Below, one piece after another: positions 26,302-33,808 of a stretch of 64,000 nt of DNA. Under the pieces are notes generated by a model, which searched no databases, was not told the DNA's origin, and saw only the letters and a list, made by a program, of their open reading frames with translations. The position numbers and the translations under genes were made by a program. This stretch comes from Ruminococcus sp. OA3. GTDB taxonomy: Bacteria > Bacillota > Clostridia > Lachnospirales > Lachnospiraceae. Position 1 is the stretch's first letter. The number at the start of each line of letters is the position of its first letter. The DNA is taken from NCBI RefSeq assembly GCF_022440845.1, contig NZ_JAKNTO010000001.1, forward strand, positions 3,410,001-3,474,000, given 5' to 3'.

Positions 26302-26331
26302 CTGTTTCTATCAAATTCCTGCTGTTTCTAT
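26302..26331. promoter_or_regulatory. Direct repeats, candidate AraC sites
   Basis: CTGTTTCTAT occurs exactly twice (26302-26311 and 26322-26331) with a 20-bp period, about two helix turns, in the divergent region between araC and the symporter. AraC proteins commonly bind such direct repeats. Confidence 0.55.
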
Positions 26332-26400
26332 AAAAATACAATCATATTTATTTAATAATTTCCCAATTTTCGCAATATTTTACCTTTTTCAACCTTTCTA

Positions 26401-26429
26401 TTGACTTAGATAAAATATTAACATATCAT
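26401..26429 (+). promoter_or_regulatory. Promoter for sodium:solute symporter
   Basis: TTGACT (26401-26406) and TATCAT (26424-26429), 17-bp spacer, about 38 bases before the symporter start. Confidence 0.72.
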
Positions 26430-26466
26430 AGTTCTTCGAGAGATTATATTAGAGGAGGGATTTATT

Positions 26467-28098
26467 ATGAGCTGGATAGTTCCAGTAACATTCGTTGGTT
26501 TTACCGCACTGGTAGCCATAATTTCCTGGTGGAAAACCAGAAACGACAAACTTGACACCGAAGAGGGATATTTTCTTGCCGGCAGAGGTCTGATGGGCCC
26601 TGTAATCGCGGGTTCACTTCTGATGACGAACCTGTCTGCAGAACAGCTGGTGGGAATGAACGGTCAATCTGTTCGGATTGGGATGAGTCCTATGGGCTGG
26701 GAGGTCACTTCCGCCGTTGCACTTGTCATCCTTGCATTCGTACTGATGCCAAAATACCTGAAGGTTGGACTTACCACTGTACCACAATTTTTCGAGGAGA
26801 GATATGACGCCGCCACAAGGAGACTGGTATCATTTATCGTCCTCTTTTCTTATGTCATCATCATGCTTCCCAACATTCTGTATGCGGGAGCGCTGGTATT
26901 TGAAAATATTTTCCATGTCTCAGACATTCTGGGCTGCAACCAGTTTGCTGCAATTGCACTGCTGTGTGTACTGATTGCTGTTATCGGTTCCATCTACTCT
27001 ATCTGTGGCGGCCTTCACGCCGTCGCGCTGTCTGATTCAATCAACGGTATCGGACTGATCCTGGGTGGACTGCTGGTTCCTGTTTTCGGATTGATAGCAC
27101 TTGGGAAAGCGTCCGGCGGAGGATTTGCAGAAGGTCTTGACATTTTTCTGCATCAGGATCCAACCATGCTGAATGCAATTGATGCCCCAACCCTGAATGA
27201 GCCATACCTTCCATGGCCGCTCCTGTTCACGGGACTGCTGATCAATAACCTGTACTACTGGGCAACCAACCAGTCGATCATCCAGAGAACTTTTGCAGCC
27301 AGGAATCTAAAAGAAGCTCAGAAAGGTGCCGTCTTTGCAGGTTTCCTGAAAATCCTGACACCGATCATCATCATCGTACCGGGTATCATCGCATACTATT
27401 TATACGGTGCATCCGCACTCGGCAACAACGGTGACGACGCGTATCCTATGATTGTAGCCAATGTTATGCCTACAGCACTGCTCGGATTCTTTGCCGCAGT
27501 GATGTTTGGAGCTATTTTGTCATCCTATAACTCTGTGCTGAATTCAGCTTCCACTATTTACGCGCTGGATGTACATAAACCCATGTTTGCTCCTGAAGCG
27601 GAGGACGCCCGGCTGGTAAAGATCGGACAGAAATTTGGTCTAATCGTTGCTATCTTCTCGGTCATTATAGCGCCGTTTATGCTCTACATGGGTGGTATTA
27701 CAACATTTGTGAACTCATGCTTTGCAGCATTTAATACACCATTGTTTGTATGCCTGATCGTAGGATTCTTCTCAAAGAAAACACCGGCTTTCATGCCAAA
27801 GATCGTTATTCCTGTCCATGTGGTACTGTACTGTATATTAAATTTTGGACTGCGCCGGGTCATTCCTGCGCTGGCAGATATCCATTACCTTTATTTTACA
27901 GCCGCACTGTTTGTCTTTGACATGATTCTTGTATATGTTATCACAAAACTGCATCCAAGAGAAACTGACTACGAACTGCGTGATTCCAAGGCTGTCGATA
28001 TGACTCCCTGGAAAAGTGGAAAAGTGGTCGCTGCCATCGTATTGTGCGTCATGGTTGTTGCATATATTGTATTTTCTCCACTCGTTTTCGGAGCATAA
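26467..28098 (+). CDS. Sodium:solute symporter (SSS family, SglT-like)
   Basis: 543 residues, about 14 membrane helices. Family features are EEGYFLAGRGLMGPVIAGSLLMTNLSAEQLVGMNGQ in helix 1 (Na+ site region), YDAATRRLVSFIVLFSY, GGLHAVALSDSINGIGLILGGL, NNLYYWATNQSIIQRTFAARNLKEAQKGA and ILSSYNSVLNSASTIYALD. This subgroup includes bacterial sugar, inositol and related transporters. Location in the URO-D/IolG block suggests it imports the substrate for those enzymes. GAGGAGGG ribosome site and a hairpin terminator at 28120-28149. Confidence 0.88.
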   Translation: MSWIVPVTFVGFTALVAIISWWKTRNDKLDTEEGYFLAGRGLMGPVIAGSLLMTNLSAEQLVGMNGQSVRIGMSPMGWEVTSAVALVILAFVLMPKYLKVGLTTVPQFFEERYDAATRRLVSFIVLFSYVIIMLPNILYAGALVFENIFHVSDILGCNQFAAIALLCVLIAVIGSIYSICGGLHAVALSDSINGIGLILGGLLVPVFGLIALGKASGGGFAEGLDIFLHQDPTMLNAIDAPTLNEPYLPWPLLFTGLLINNLYYWATNQSIIQRTFAARNLKEAQKGAVFAGFLKILTPIIIIVPGIIAYYLYGASALGNNGDDAYPMIVANVMPTALLGFFAAVMFGAILSSYNSVLNSASTIYALDVHKPMFAPEAEDARLVKIGQKFGLIVAIFSVIIAPFMLYMGGITTFVNSCFAAFNTPLFVCLIVGFFSKKTPAFMPKIVIPVHVVLYCILNFGLRRVIPALADIHYLYFTAALFVFDMILVYVITKLHPRETDYELRDSKAVDMTPWKSGKVVAAIVLCVMVVAYIVFSPLVFGA

Positions 28099-28119
28099 AT
28101 GCCATCTCACTGACGGACG

Positions 28120-28149
28120 GAAAGTCGCTGAATTTATCCAGCGGCTTTC
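28120..28149 (+). terminator. Terminator of the symporter gene
   Basis: GAAAGTCGCTG / CAGCGGCTTTC stem followed by CTTTTTT, 20 bases after the symporter stop. Confidence 0.82.
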
Positions 28150-28222
28150 TTTTTTATCCTTCTTTTGTATATTATGCACAATTTTATGCTTTGTTTTTTG
28201 TTATATTCGTACAGTAAACGTA

Positions 28223-28251
28223 TAGACAACAGAAGGAAAACACGATAGAAT
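28223..28251 (+). promoter_or_regulatory. Promoter-like sequence before the 27-residue protein
   Basis: TAGACA (28223-28228) and TAGAAT (28246-28251), 17-bp spacer. It lies 28 bases before a short gene with a strong ribosome site. Confidence 0.5.
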
Positions 28252-28278
28252 ATAGACATACAGAAAGGAGGGTTTTAC

Positions 28279-28362
28279 ATGACAAAGCAGATAACAGTAT
28301 CCCGCATTTTGTATTGCGCAGCCCTTTTATGTACCGGTGTGTTACTGGCATTATTTTCCTGA
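28279..28362 (+). CDS. Small single-span membrane protein (27 residues)
   Basis: Very short gene: residues MTKQITVSRILYC, then a hydrophobic stretch ALLCTGVLLALFS. The ribosome site AAAGGAGG is 9 bases before the ATG, there is a promoter-like pair upstream and a strong terminator downstream at 28441-28483. One predicted membrane helix covers residues 9-26. It resembles no family I can name. The complete transcription unit around so short a frame supports it being real, possibly a transporter-modulating or regulatory peptide. Confidence 0.55.
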   Translation: MTKQITVSRILYCAALLCTGVLLALFS

Positions 28363-28440
28363 TATCACACACAATATTTTTTAAATTAACATTTTACGTT
28401 GCGTTTGACGCACTCTTTTATACCTCTCAATAATAATTCA

Positions 28441-28483
28441 AAAAGAAATCCGGCCAGAATCAGATTCTGACCGGATTTCTTTT
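28441..28483. terminator. Bidirectional terminator
   Basis: 21-base arms (AAAAGAAATCCGGCCAGAATC and complement) with one mismatch, A-tract on one side and T-tract on the other. It serves the small plus-strand gene and the URO-D gene ending at 28535. Confidence 0.88.
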
Positions 28484-28534
28484 AAAGTAAAGGTTCTAAA
28501 AAAGGATTTAAGTTTAGGATTTTATGTTAAGGGA

Positions 28535-29797
28535 TTAAAATTGAAATTCCCTGACTGCCTCAAAGCATGCTGCAATATTTTCCGCAGGCACATTGCCCAT
28601 GATGTTGTGGATTGTGTTAAATACATATCCACCGCCTCTGGCCAGTACGTCCAGACGCTCTTTGACCTGTGCTTTCACCTCTTCCGGTGTCCCCGTCGGG
28701 AGCAGACCCTGTGTATCGACTCCGCCTCCCCAGAAGGTTATACGGCTGCCGTATTTTTCTTTCAGTTCATGCATATCCATTCCCACTGCACTCAGCTGTA
28801 CTGGATTCAGGATATCCACTCCCATATCGATGAAATCTTCGATGAAGATCTTCATGGCGCCGCAGCAGTGGAAATGCGTCTTCCAGTTCGTATGCTCATG
28901 TACCCAGTCATTCATTCGTTTGTAGTACGGCTTATACAGCTCGCGGAATGTATCCAGGGACATGATCGGTCCCACCTGCGTTCCGAAATCTGTTCCGCTG
29001 ATGTTGATGGCATCGATATTGTCACCGACTGCCTGATAGTAGATTTCCAGACTCTTCAGCGCATTCTCTGTCTGCATTTCGAATACCTCATGGATATATT
29101 CCGGGTACAGCAGCTGTGCCATGCACCAGTCCTGATAAGTACGGATTCCCTTCGGCTCCAGCACATGACCACCCGGAATCCCGGAAGGATCCCCGATCCC
29201 GCCCATGCCAAAACATCCGAAGACTGCCTTGTCCGTCGTATCACGAAGCAGCTTCGCGTTCTCCGCATACCAGTCGGCATCCTCGTCGCTGATCGGGTTG
29301 AAATCGTCTTTGAAGTCCTCCGCGGGTGTCAGGTTATCTTCATCAAATCCCGGGGAGCGGTTGATCGCATCAAAGAAATACCCTCCTTCCGGCATCACAT
29401 AACTCGGCGCATAGTTTTCATTTCCCTGCGGGTGCAGATAGCTTTTTCCTGACGCATCGATCTCATATTTATGTTTTGCTGATATTTTTACAGGTGTACC
29501 GTCCGGCATAGTGAAATCCTGCATTGGTCCGTGCAGCGGAACCCCGACACAGTCGTTGGCACATGTCAGCCCGATCACATCGATATCCATCCTGTCGACA
29601 ATGTCTGCATCCATCGCACCAATCATCTGGGATGTCTCGTAAATCTGGATCGGTTTCTCCTCCAGTCCATAATATTTGCGAAGGCGGTACAGCGCGCACG
29701 CACTGATTCCGGAATTATAGGTGGATCCCAGATCAATCGGTACCTTATCCGGCTGTTTGTGGTTTAATGATGCTAATACCCGTTCTCTCGAGTTCAT
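28535..29797 (-). CDS. URO-D family protein, HxCG type
   Basis: 420 residues starting MNSRERVLASLNHKQPDKVPIDLG, the N-terminus shared by corrinoid-linked URO-D methyltransferase relatives. The zinc-site motif appears as THFHCCGAM, followed by GVDILNPVQLSAVGMD and ITFWGGGVDTQGLLPTGTPEEV. Start ATG at 29797 after AAAGGGG. Divergent from the AraC gene at 29979 and close kin of the protein at 33809. A methyl transfer role is expected from the HxCG motif; no corrinoid-binding protein is adjacent. Confidence 0.8.
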   Translation of the reverse strand: MNSRERVLASLNHKQPDKVPIDLGSTYNSGISACALYRLRKYYGLEEKPIQIYETSQMIGAMDADIVDRMDIDVIGLTCANDCVGVPLHGPMQDFTMPDGTPVKISAKHKYEIDASGKSYLHPQGNENYAPSYVMPEGGYFFDAINRSPGFDEDNLTPAEDFKDDFNPISDEDADWYAENAKLLRDTTDKAVFGCFGMGGIGDPSGIPGGHVLEPKGIRTYQDWCMAQLLYPEYIHEVFEMQTENALKSLEIYYQAVGDNIDAINISGTDFGTQVGPIMSLDTFRELYKPYYKRMNDWVHEHTNWKTHFHCCGAMKIFIEDFIDMGVDILNPVQLSAVGMDMHELKEKYGSRITFWGGGVDTQGLLPTGTPEEVKAQVKERLDVLARGGGYVFNTIHNIMGNVPAENIAACFEAVREFQF

Positions 29798-29919
29798 AGT
29801 GATATCCCCTTTCAAATTTCAATATATGTAACTTTTTCCTCTGTTGATAATATGATTTTAACACCCATTATTTCGTGAATCATTAGTTTTTCTTGATGAA
29901 AAATAGTGTAATCTTGGCT

Positions 29920-29955
29920 TTTACATTTTCTCAAAATGTAGTATGATTGAGAAAA
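29920..29955 (+). promoter_or_regulatory. AraC promoter with overlapping inverted repeat
   Basis: TTTACA (29920-29925) and TATGAT (29942-29947), 16-bp spacer. A 9-bp inverted repeat, TTTTCTCAA (29926-29934) and TTGAGAAAA (29947-29955), covers the spacer and -10, a likely autoregulatory site. Confidence 0.6.
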
Positions 29956-29978
29956 GCTTTCCACAGGAGGTGACCTCT

Positions 29979-30830
29979 ATGCTGCACAACGAAAAAGGTG
30001 TGATCGGAAACTCTGTGATGTGTTTTCATACACCCAGCACAACCGCTCTTGATTACCTGTTCTATTATAATTATTCCGGACTGTTTTACTGTAATTCAAC
30101 CTATCGGATACAGCGGGCAATGAACGAATTTTATGAGCCGTATCTGTTTGTCTTCGTCAATAAAGGCTGCATGCATCTGGATTATCTGGGGAAGAATTAT
30201 TCCGCATACCGTAATGAGTGCCTTTTATTTGACTGCCGCCAGGCACACTGCTATTACGCAGATGACAACACAATTTTTCAGTTTGTGCATTTCGGCGGAA
30301 ATATCAGCGACTATTACATACAGAAACTATGCGAAAACCAGCAACACGTTTTTAAACCTCTGAATCCACAGGCGATATCGGCATGTTTTTCCAGAATACT
30401 GGAATCCACAGAAGAAAACATCCCGAACGAACATCTGATCTCCAGTGACATTCACCAGCTCCTCAGTCTGATGATGACCAGCCGGGAGACGTTTTCTTCT
30501 CTCAATGCCAAGCGTGTTGCATCAGCAGTTCATTTCATGGAAGAACATTTGAATCAGGATATCACTCTGGATGACCTGTCCGACCAGGCTGGTTTGAACT
30601 CTTATTACTTCAGCAAACTGTTTAAACAGTATACTGATTCTTCCCCCTACGACTATCTGCTGAACCTGAGGATCTCCCATGCCAAAATGCTTCTGATGAC
30701 TGCTTTTGATTCCGTGGCATCGATAGCTGAGCAATGCGGATTTAACAGTCCGGCTCACTTTATTAAGATTTTCAAAAAGAAAGTAGGAAGCACCCCTCTG
30801 CAGTACCGCAAAACTCATGCCAGTATATAA
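29979..30830 (+). CDS. AraC family transcriptional regulator
   Basis: 283 residues from the ATG at 29979, 7 bases after AGGAGGTGA. The sensor domain begins GNSVMCFHTPSTTALDYLFYYNYSG and is homologous to that of the 25370 regulator. The DNA-binding part is ITLDDLSDQAGLNSYYFSKLFKQYTDSSPYDYLLNLRISHAKMLL and VASIAEQCGFNSPAHFIKIFKKKVGSTPLQYRK. Divergent from the HxCG-type URO-D gene, which it probably activates. Confidence 0.9.
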   Translation: MLHNEKGVIGNSVMCFHTPSTTALDYLFYYNYSGLFYCNSTYRIQRAMNEFYEPYLFVFVNKGCMHLDYLGKNYSAYRNECLLFDCRQAHCYYADDNTIFQFVHFGGNISDYYIQKLCENQQHVFKPLNPQAISACFSRILESTEENIPNEHLISSDIHQLLSLMMTSRETFSSLNAKRVASAVHFMEEHLNQDITLDDLSDQAGLNSYYFSKLFKQYTDSSPYDYLLNLRISHAKMLLMTAFDSVASIAEQCGFNSPAHFIKIFKKKVGSTPLQYRKTHASI

Positions 30831-30911
30831 GCGTACAGGACAGCGCCTACGCCGCTGTGCGATCCCGCCGGGCGTTTTGTACTGGGGGCAGGGATTCCTG
30901 TGCAGGAAAAA

Positions 30912-30950
30912 GGCCCGGAGCCACCCTGTCAAAACACGGCGCTCCGGGCC
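30912..30950 (-). terminator. Terminator of hsp20
   Basis: GGCCCGGAGC and its exact complement GCTCCGGGCC with a 19-base loop, followed on the minus strand by CTTTTTCC. It also lies downstream of the convergent araC gene. Confidence 0.85.
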
Positions 30951-30985
30951 ATAACCCACTTACTTTATTTATTGTGAGGGGACCT

Positions 30986-31462
30986 TTATCCCTCAATGGC
31001 GATATACTTCTTCTCTTCAACCTCCGGCTCTTTCTGTTCAGCCTTTGGGATGCACAATTTTAATACACCACTCTCGTATCTGGCACGGATATCCTCCCGC
31101 TTCACGTCTTCCCCAACGTAGAAAGATCTGCTCATGCTGCCCGCATAACGTTCCCTGCGTACAAACTTTCCAGTTTTCTTTTCTTTCTCGTCTTTGTCAA
31201 TTCCCTTTGACGCACTGATTACCAGATATCCGTCCTTAAGCTCCAGGGACAGTTCCTCTTTCCTGAAACCGGGCAGATCAATATCTACTTCGTAATGGTC
31301 ACTGTGTTCCTGTACGTCTGTTTTCATCATATTTGCCGCATGGCGTCCGTACAGTTTTTTCTGTGCTTTCTGTATTGCCTTATCATCGAATACAGAAAAA
31401 TCAAAAAAGTCGTCAAATAAATCGTCGAATAAACTCTCTCCAAAAATACCGGGTGTCATCAT
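30986..31462 (-). CDS. Hsp20/alpha-crystallin small heat-shock protein
   Basis: 158-residue ATP-independent holdase chaperone. An acidic/aromatic N-terminal arm (SLFDDLFDDFFDFSVFDD) precedes the alpha-crystallin domain with YEVDIDLPGFRKEELSLELKDGYLVISA, GKFVRRERYAGSMSRSFYVGEDVKREDI and the conserved GVLKLCIPK near the C-terminus. The usual IxI tail motif may be YIAIEG. Start at the first of two ATGs after AAAGGAG. Single-gene transcript with its own promoter and terminator; no CIRCE element is visible. Confidence 0.93.
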   Translation of the reverse strand: MMTPGIFGESLFDDLFDDFFDFSVFDDKAIQKAQKKLYGRHAANMMKTDVQEHSDHYEVDIDLPGFRKEELSLELKDGYLVISASKGIDKDEKEKKTGKFVRRERYAGSMSRSFYVGEDVKREDIRARYESGVLKLCIPKAEQKEPEVEEKKYIAIEG

Positions 31463-31579
31463 AAGTCATCGCTCCTTTTCCTGTTAAAAATAACCTGTCA
31501 GCTGGAACTGGGGATGATCAGGAAGAAACAGTAAACCTCTGACTGCTTTCTTTCTTCCGTCCTCTCTTGTTCTATTTGT

Positions 31580-31608
31580 GTTATAACACACATTCGCTCA
31601 TCCGTCAA
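31580..31608 (-). promoter_or_regulatory. Promoter for hsp20
   Basis: Minus-strand TTGACG (31603-31608) and TATAAC (31580-31585), 17-bp spacer. This looks like a vegetative promoter. Confidence 0.65.
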
Positions 31609-31698
31609 TAGGAAGCGCCGACATTTTTTGTGAATATTCTGTGACCCTTCTGCACCCCTTTTAAATTCACCCCAAAGTCACAAATAGCGGACAGACAA

Positions 31699-31733
31699 AA
31701 AGCAGACACACCTCCTGCTGGTGAGTCTGCTTT
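31699..31733 (-). terminator. Terminator after the AraC remnant
   Basis: 14-base arms AAAGCAGACACACC with one mismatch and a short loop, followed on the minus strand by a T-tract. Confidence 0.75.
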
Positions 31734-31749
31734 CACAGAATCATGGTAA

Positions 31750-31923
31750 TTATATTAAAAGCTTACGGAATTTGCCGCCTGACACAAAGACCATCAGAAA
31801 GCTTCCAAAATTATTTCTTTTCCCGCTCGTTTCCATATGGTACAGCACAGGCTGTGCAATCACAGTCGGCATATTAAAAAAGCATTCCGATTCCGGCAGC
31901 AATCCCGGTTCCACACAACGCAT
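31750..31923 (-). pseudogene. AraC-type regulator remnant (sensor-domain fragment)
   Basis: A 57-codon frame with a good AGGAGA ribosome site, 19 bases after the SGNH hydrolase. Its sequence (LLPESECFFNMPTVIAQPVL, then YHMETSG) aligns without gaps to the N-terminus of the AraC protein at 25370 (LSGSDFYFFTPSATAKNQLF). After that about a dozen residues are missing, and alignment resumes at NNFGSFLMVFVSGGKF (compare QDYGNYLLLYVKKGKL) before the frame stops. The rest of the sensor and all DNA-binding helices are gone. It may still make a short peptide, but I read it as a decayed regulator. Confidence 0.6.
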
Positions 31924-31942
31924 AAAATTCTCCTGTCTGCGG

Positions 31943-32581
31943 CTACGCTTTCAACATTTCATTCAGCTTAGCTTCCAGTGCATCCGCAAGTGCCCTGTGG
32001 CCTTCCCTGTCCAGATGTACCCCATCCTCCCTGCACGGACCGGTAACTTCCATGGCGTTCAGATACTCACACCCATAAGCTTCTGCAACTTTCCGATACT
32101 CTTTGTCCAGCTGCCTCGATACCTCCACGGAACCTTCATCAAAATACCCTTCCATCGTGTCTCCCGCATAGTCCGCAGTAACCCCCGGAGGGCAGACGAT
32201 CAGAATCTTTGGTGCCTCCACGCCGTCCCACATCTGTGGTGACTGCACCATCCTGACATTTCGTTCCAGCGCTTTGGCTATCTCAACAGCGGAATTGCGA
32301 AATTTTCTTTTCGTATCATTCGTGCCAAGCATAATAACAAAAATGTCGATTGGATCATGTGTACACAGAAGCATTGGCAGCACTTTGCTGCCGTTTCTGT
32401 CCGGTTCCAGGCAGTCGTCGAGTGCATTGGTGCGCCCCTTTAGTCCTTCCTCTACTATACGGCACCCCTGAAAGCGCTGACCGATAATTCCTGTAAAGCG
32501 TACATCTGACGGAAACCTCCTTGTTGAAACCGCATCATATCCCCACGTGAGGGAATCACCAAAAAACATAATTGTCTTCAT
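31943..32581 (-). CDS. SGNH/GDSL-family hydrolase
   Basis: 212-residue esterase-type hydrolase with all SGNH blocks: block I FFGDSLTWGYD (nucleophile Ser), block II Gly in EEGLKGRT, block III MLGTNDTKRKF, and block V Asp-His in REDGVHLDREGH. This arrangement resembles small arylesterases and acyl-transferring SGNH hydrolases. No signal peptide, so it is intracellular. ATG at 32581 after GGAGG. Stands between a binding lipoprotein gene with its own terminator and the AraC remnant. It might remove an acyl or acetyl group from an imported substrate. Confidence 0.9.
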   Translation of the reverse strand: MKTIMFFGDSLTWGYDAVSTRRFPSDVRFTGIIGQRFQGCRIVEEGLKGRTNALDDCLEPDRNGSKVLPMLLCTHDPIDIFVIMLGTNDTKRKFRNSAVEIAKALERNVRMVQSPQMWDGVEAPKILIVCPPGVTADYAGDTMEGYFDEGSVEVSRQLDKEYRKVAEAYGCEYLNAMEVTGPCREDGVHLDREGHRALADALEAKLNEMLKA

Positions 32582-32654
32582 CTGTTAATCCTCCAATTCT
32601 GTCAGTTTAATATTTTTTATTATACACCCGGATCCTTTACCTTTCAAATGGATA

Positions 32655-32685
32655 AAAGGTGTCTCCAGAAATCAGAGACACCTTT
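32655..32685 (-). terminator. Terminator after the orphan binding lipoprotein gene
   Basis: AAAGGTGTCTC and its complement (11 bp, 9-base loop), followed on the minus strand by TTTTATCC. Confidence 0.8.
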
Positions 32686-32694
32686 CTCAACAGA

Positions 32695-33765
32695 CTACTG
32701 TGCTGCGACTATCTCATCGAAGTTCTCAGCCGTCATATCTTCCAGTTCAATATTTGTTCTTTCATCAATTTCTTCGCCTTTGTATACACGCTCAGCAATT
32801 TCGCCGCACAGTGTACCGATACTTGGCCAGCTTACAAAGATTGCGTAATCTTCATCTCCGTCAGGTATCGGATATCCGTCCTCAGCCCCGAGATGCACGA
32901 CACCAACGGATGTGACCTCTTCATTCATCCGGGCCGCTTTCAGTGCTTCAATCGCTCCGGCGATCATTGTGCTGTTTGCTGAAACAATACAATTTATCTT
33001 TTCACCATGGGTCTGAATCCAGTCTTCTGTCACCTGCATTGCAGTCGCTGCGTCAAAATCCCCTGACTGTGAGGAGAGGACTGTCAGATCATCGCGTGAT
33101 TCAATTCCCTGCATAAAACCTTCTTCACGCTGAACGGATGCCTCACGCCCCGGTGTCCCCTGCAGATAACAGATATTAGAGTTCTCCGGAAGATTTTCTG
33201 CACACCACTCACCTTGTCTTTTACCCAGTTCTACTTCATCAAACCCAACAAACTTCCACTCTCCGCCGGATGCTTCCGTCCCGACCATGAATACCGGAAT
33301 GCCCTCTTCATTGCAGGCCTTCACTGAAGTCGTATTTCCTTCTGTGTCAACTCCGATGATAAACATCATATCAACGCCTTTGCTGAGCAGAGTCTCAACA
33401 TTCGTGGTCTGTTTTTCAATGTCTTTTGCGGAATCTGCTGTCAGCGCTTCCACTTTATCTGCACCGACAGACTTTGCAAACTCGTCACTCTCAACGTATT
33501 CTATAAATTTCTGCATTGCCGGATAACATGCAGTATCACCATTATCGATATTTACAAATCCGACACGATAAACATAGTCTCCGCTTTTCTCAGATGCATC
33601 TTCTGACGCTTCCCCGGAATCAGAACTGCTTTCCTGCTTTCCCCCACTGCCGTCATCTCCGGAACTGTTACCACCCGAGCCGTTTCCACACCCGGCCAGA
33701 GTCCCGATACAAAGCATTGAAGCTGTAACCATCGCCAACCATCGTTTTGCCATTTTTCTTTTCAT
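32695..33765 (-). CDS. Sugar ABC transporter substrate-binding lipoprotein (Rbs/CUT2 type), orphan copy
   Basis: 356-residue lipoprotein with lipobox TLAGC, a Gly/Ser/Asp/Glu-rich linker, and a periplasmic-binding type I fold (YRVGFVNIDNGDTACYPAMQ, DIEKQTTNVETLLSKGVDMM, CYLQGTPGREASVQREEGF). It is closely similar throughout to the protein at 45953, but no permease or ATPase is next to it. ATG at 33765, 9 bases after AGGAGG. It is in the same transcript as the URO-D gene at 33809. It may share the RbsA/RbsC proteins encoded at 47-49.5 kb. Confidence 0.9.
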   Translation of the reverse strand: MKRKMAKRWLAMVTASMLCIGTLAGCGNGSGGNSSGDDGSGGKQESSSDSGEASEDASEKSGDYVYRVGFVNIDNGDTACYPAMQKFIEYVESDEFAKSVGADKVEALTADSAKDIEKQTTNVETLLSKGVDMMFIIGVDTEGNTTSVKACNEEGIPVFMVGTEASGGEWKFVGFDEVELGKRQGEWCAENLPENSNICYLQGTPGREASVQREEGFMQGIESRDDLTVLSSQSGDFDAATAMQVTEDWIQTHGEKINCIVSANSTMIAGAIEALKAARMNEEVTSVGVVHLGAEDGYPIPDGDEDYAIFVSWPSIGTLCGEIAERVYKGEEIDERTNIELEDMTAENFDEIVAAQ

Positions 33766-33808
33766 TATGATCATACCTCCTGATCTCTCAATAATTATAA
33801 TTCCTTAT

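Noticed and set aside
28541-29452. 303-codon plus-strand frame
   Set aside because: Antisense to the HxCG-type URO-D gene and lacks any recognisable domain or ribosome site.
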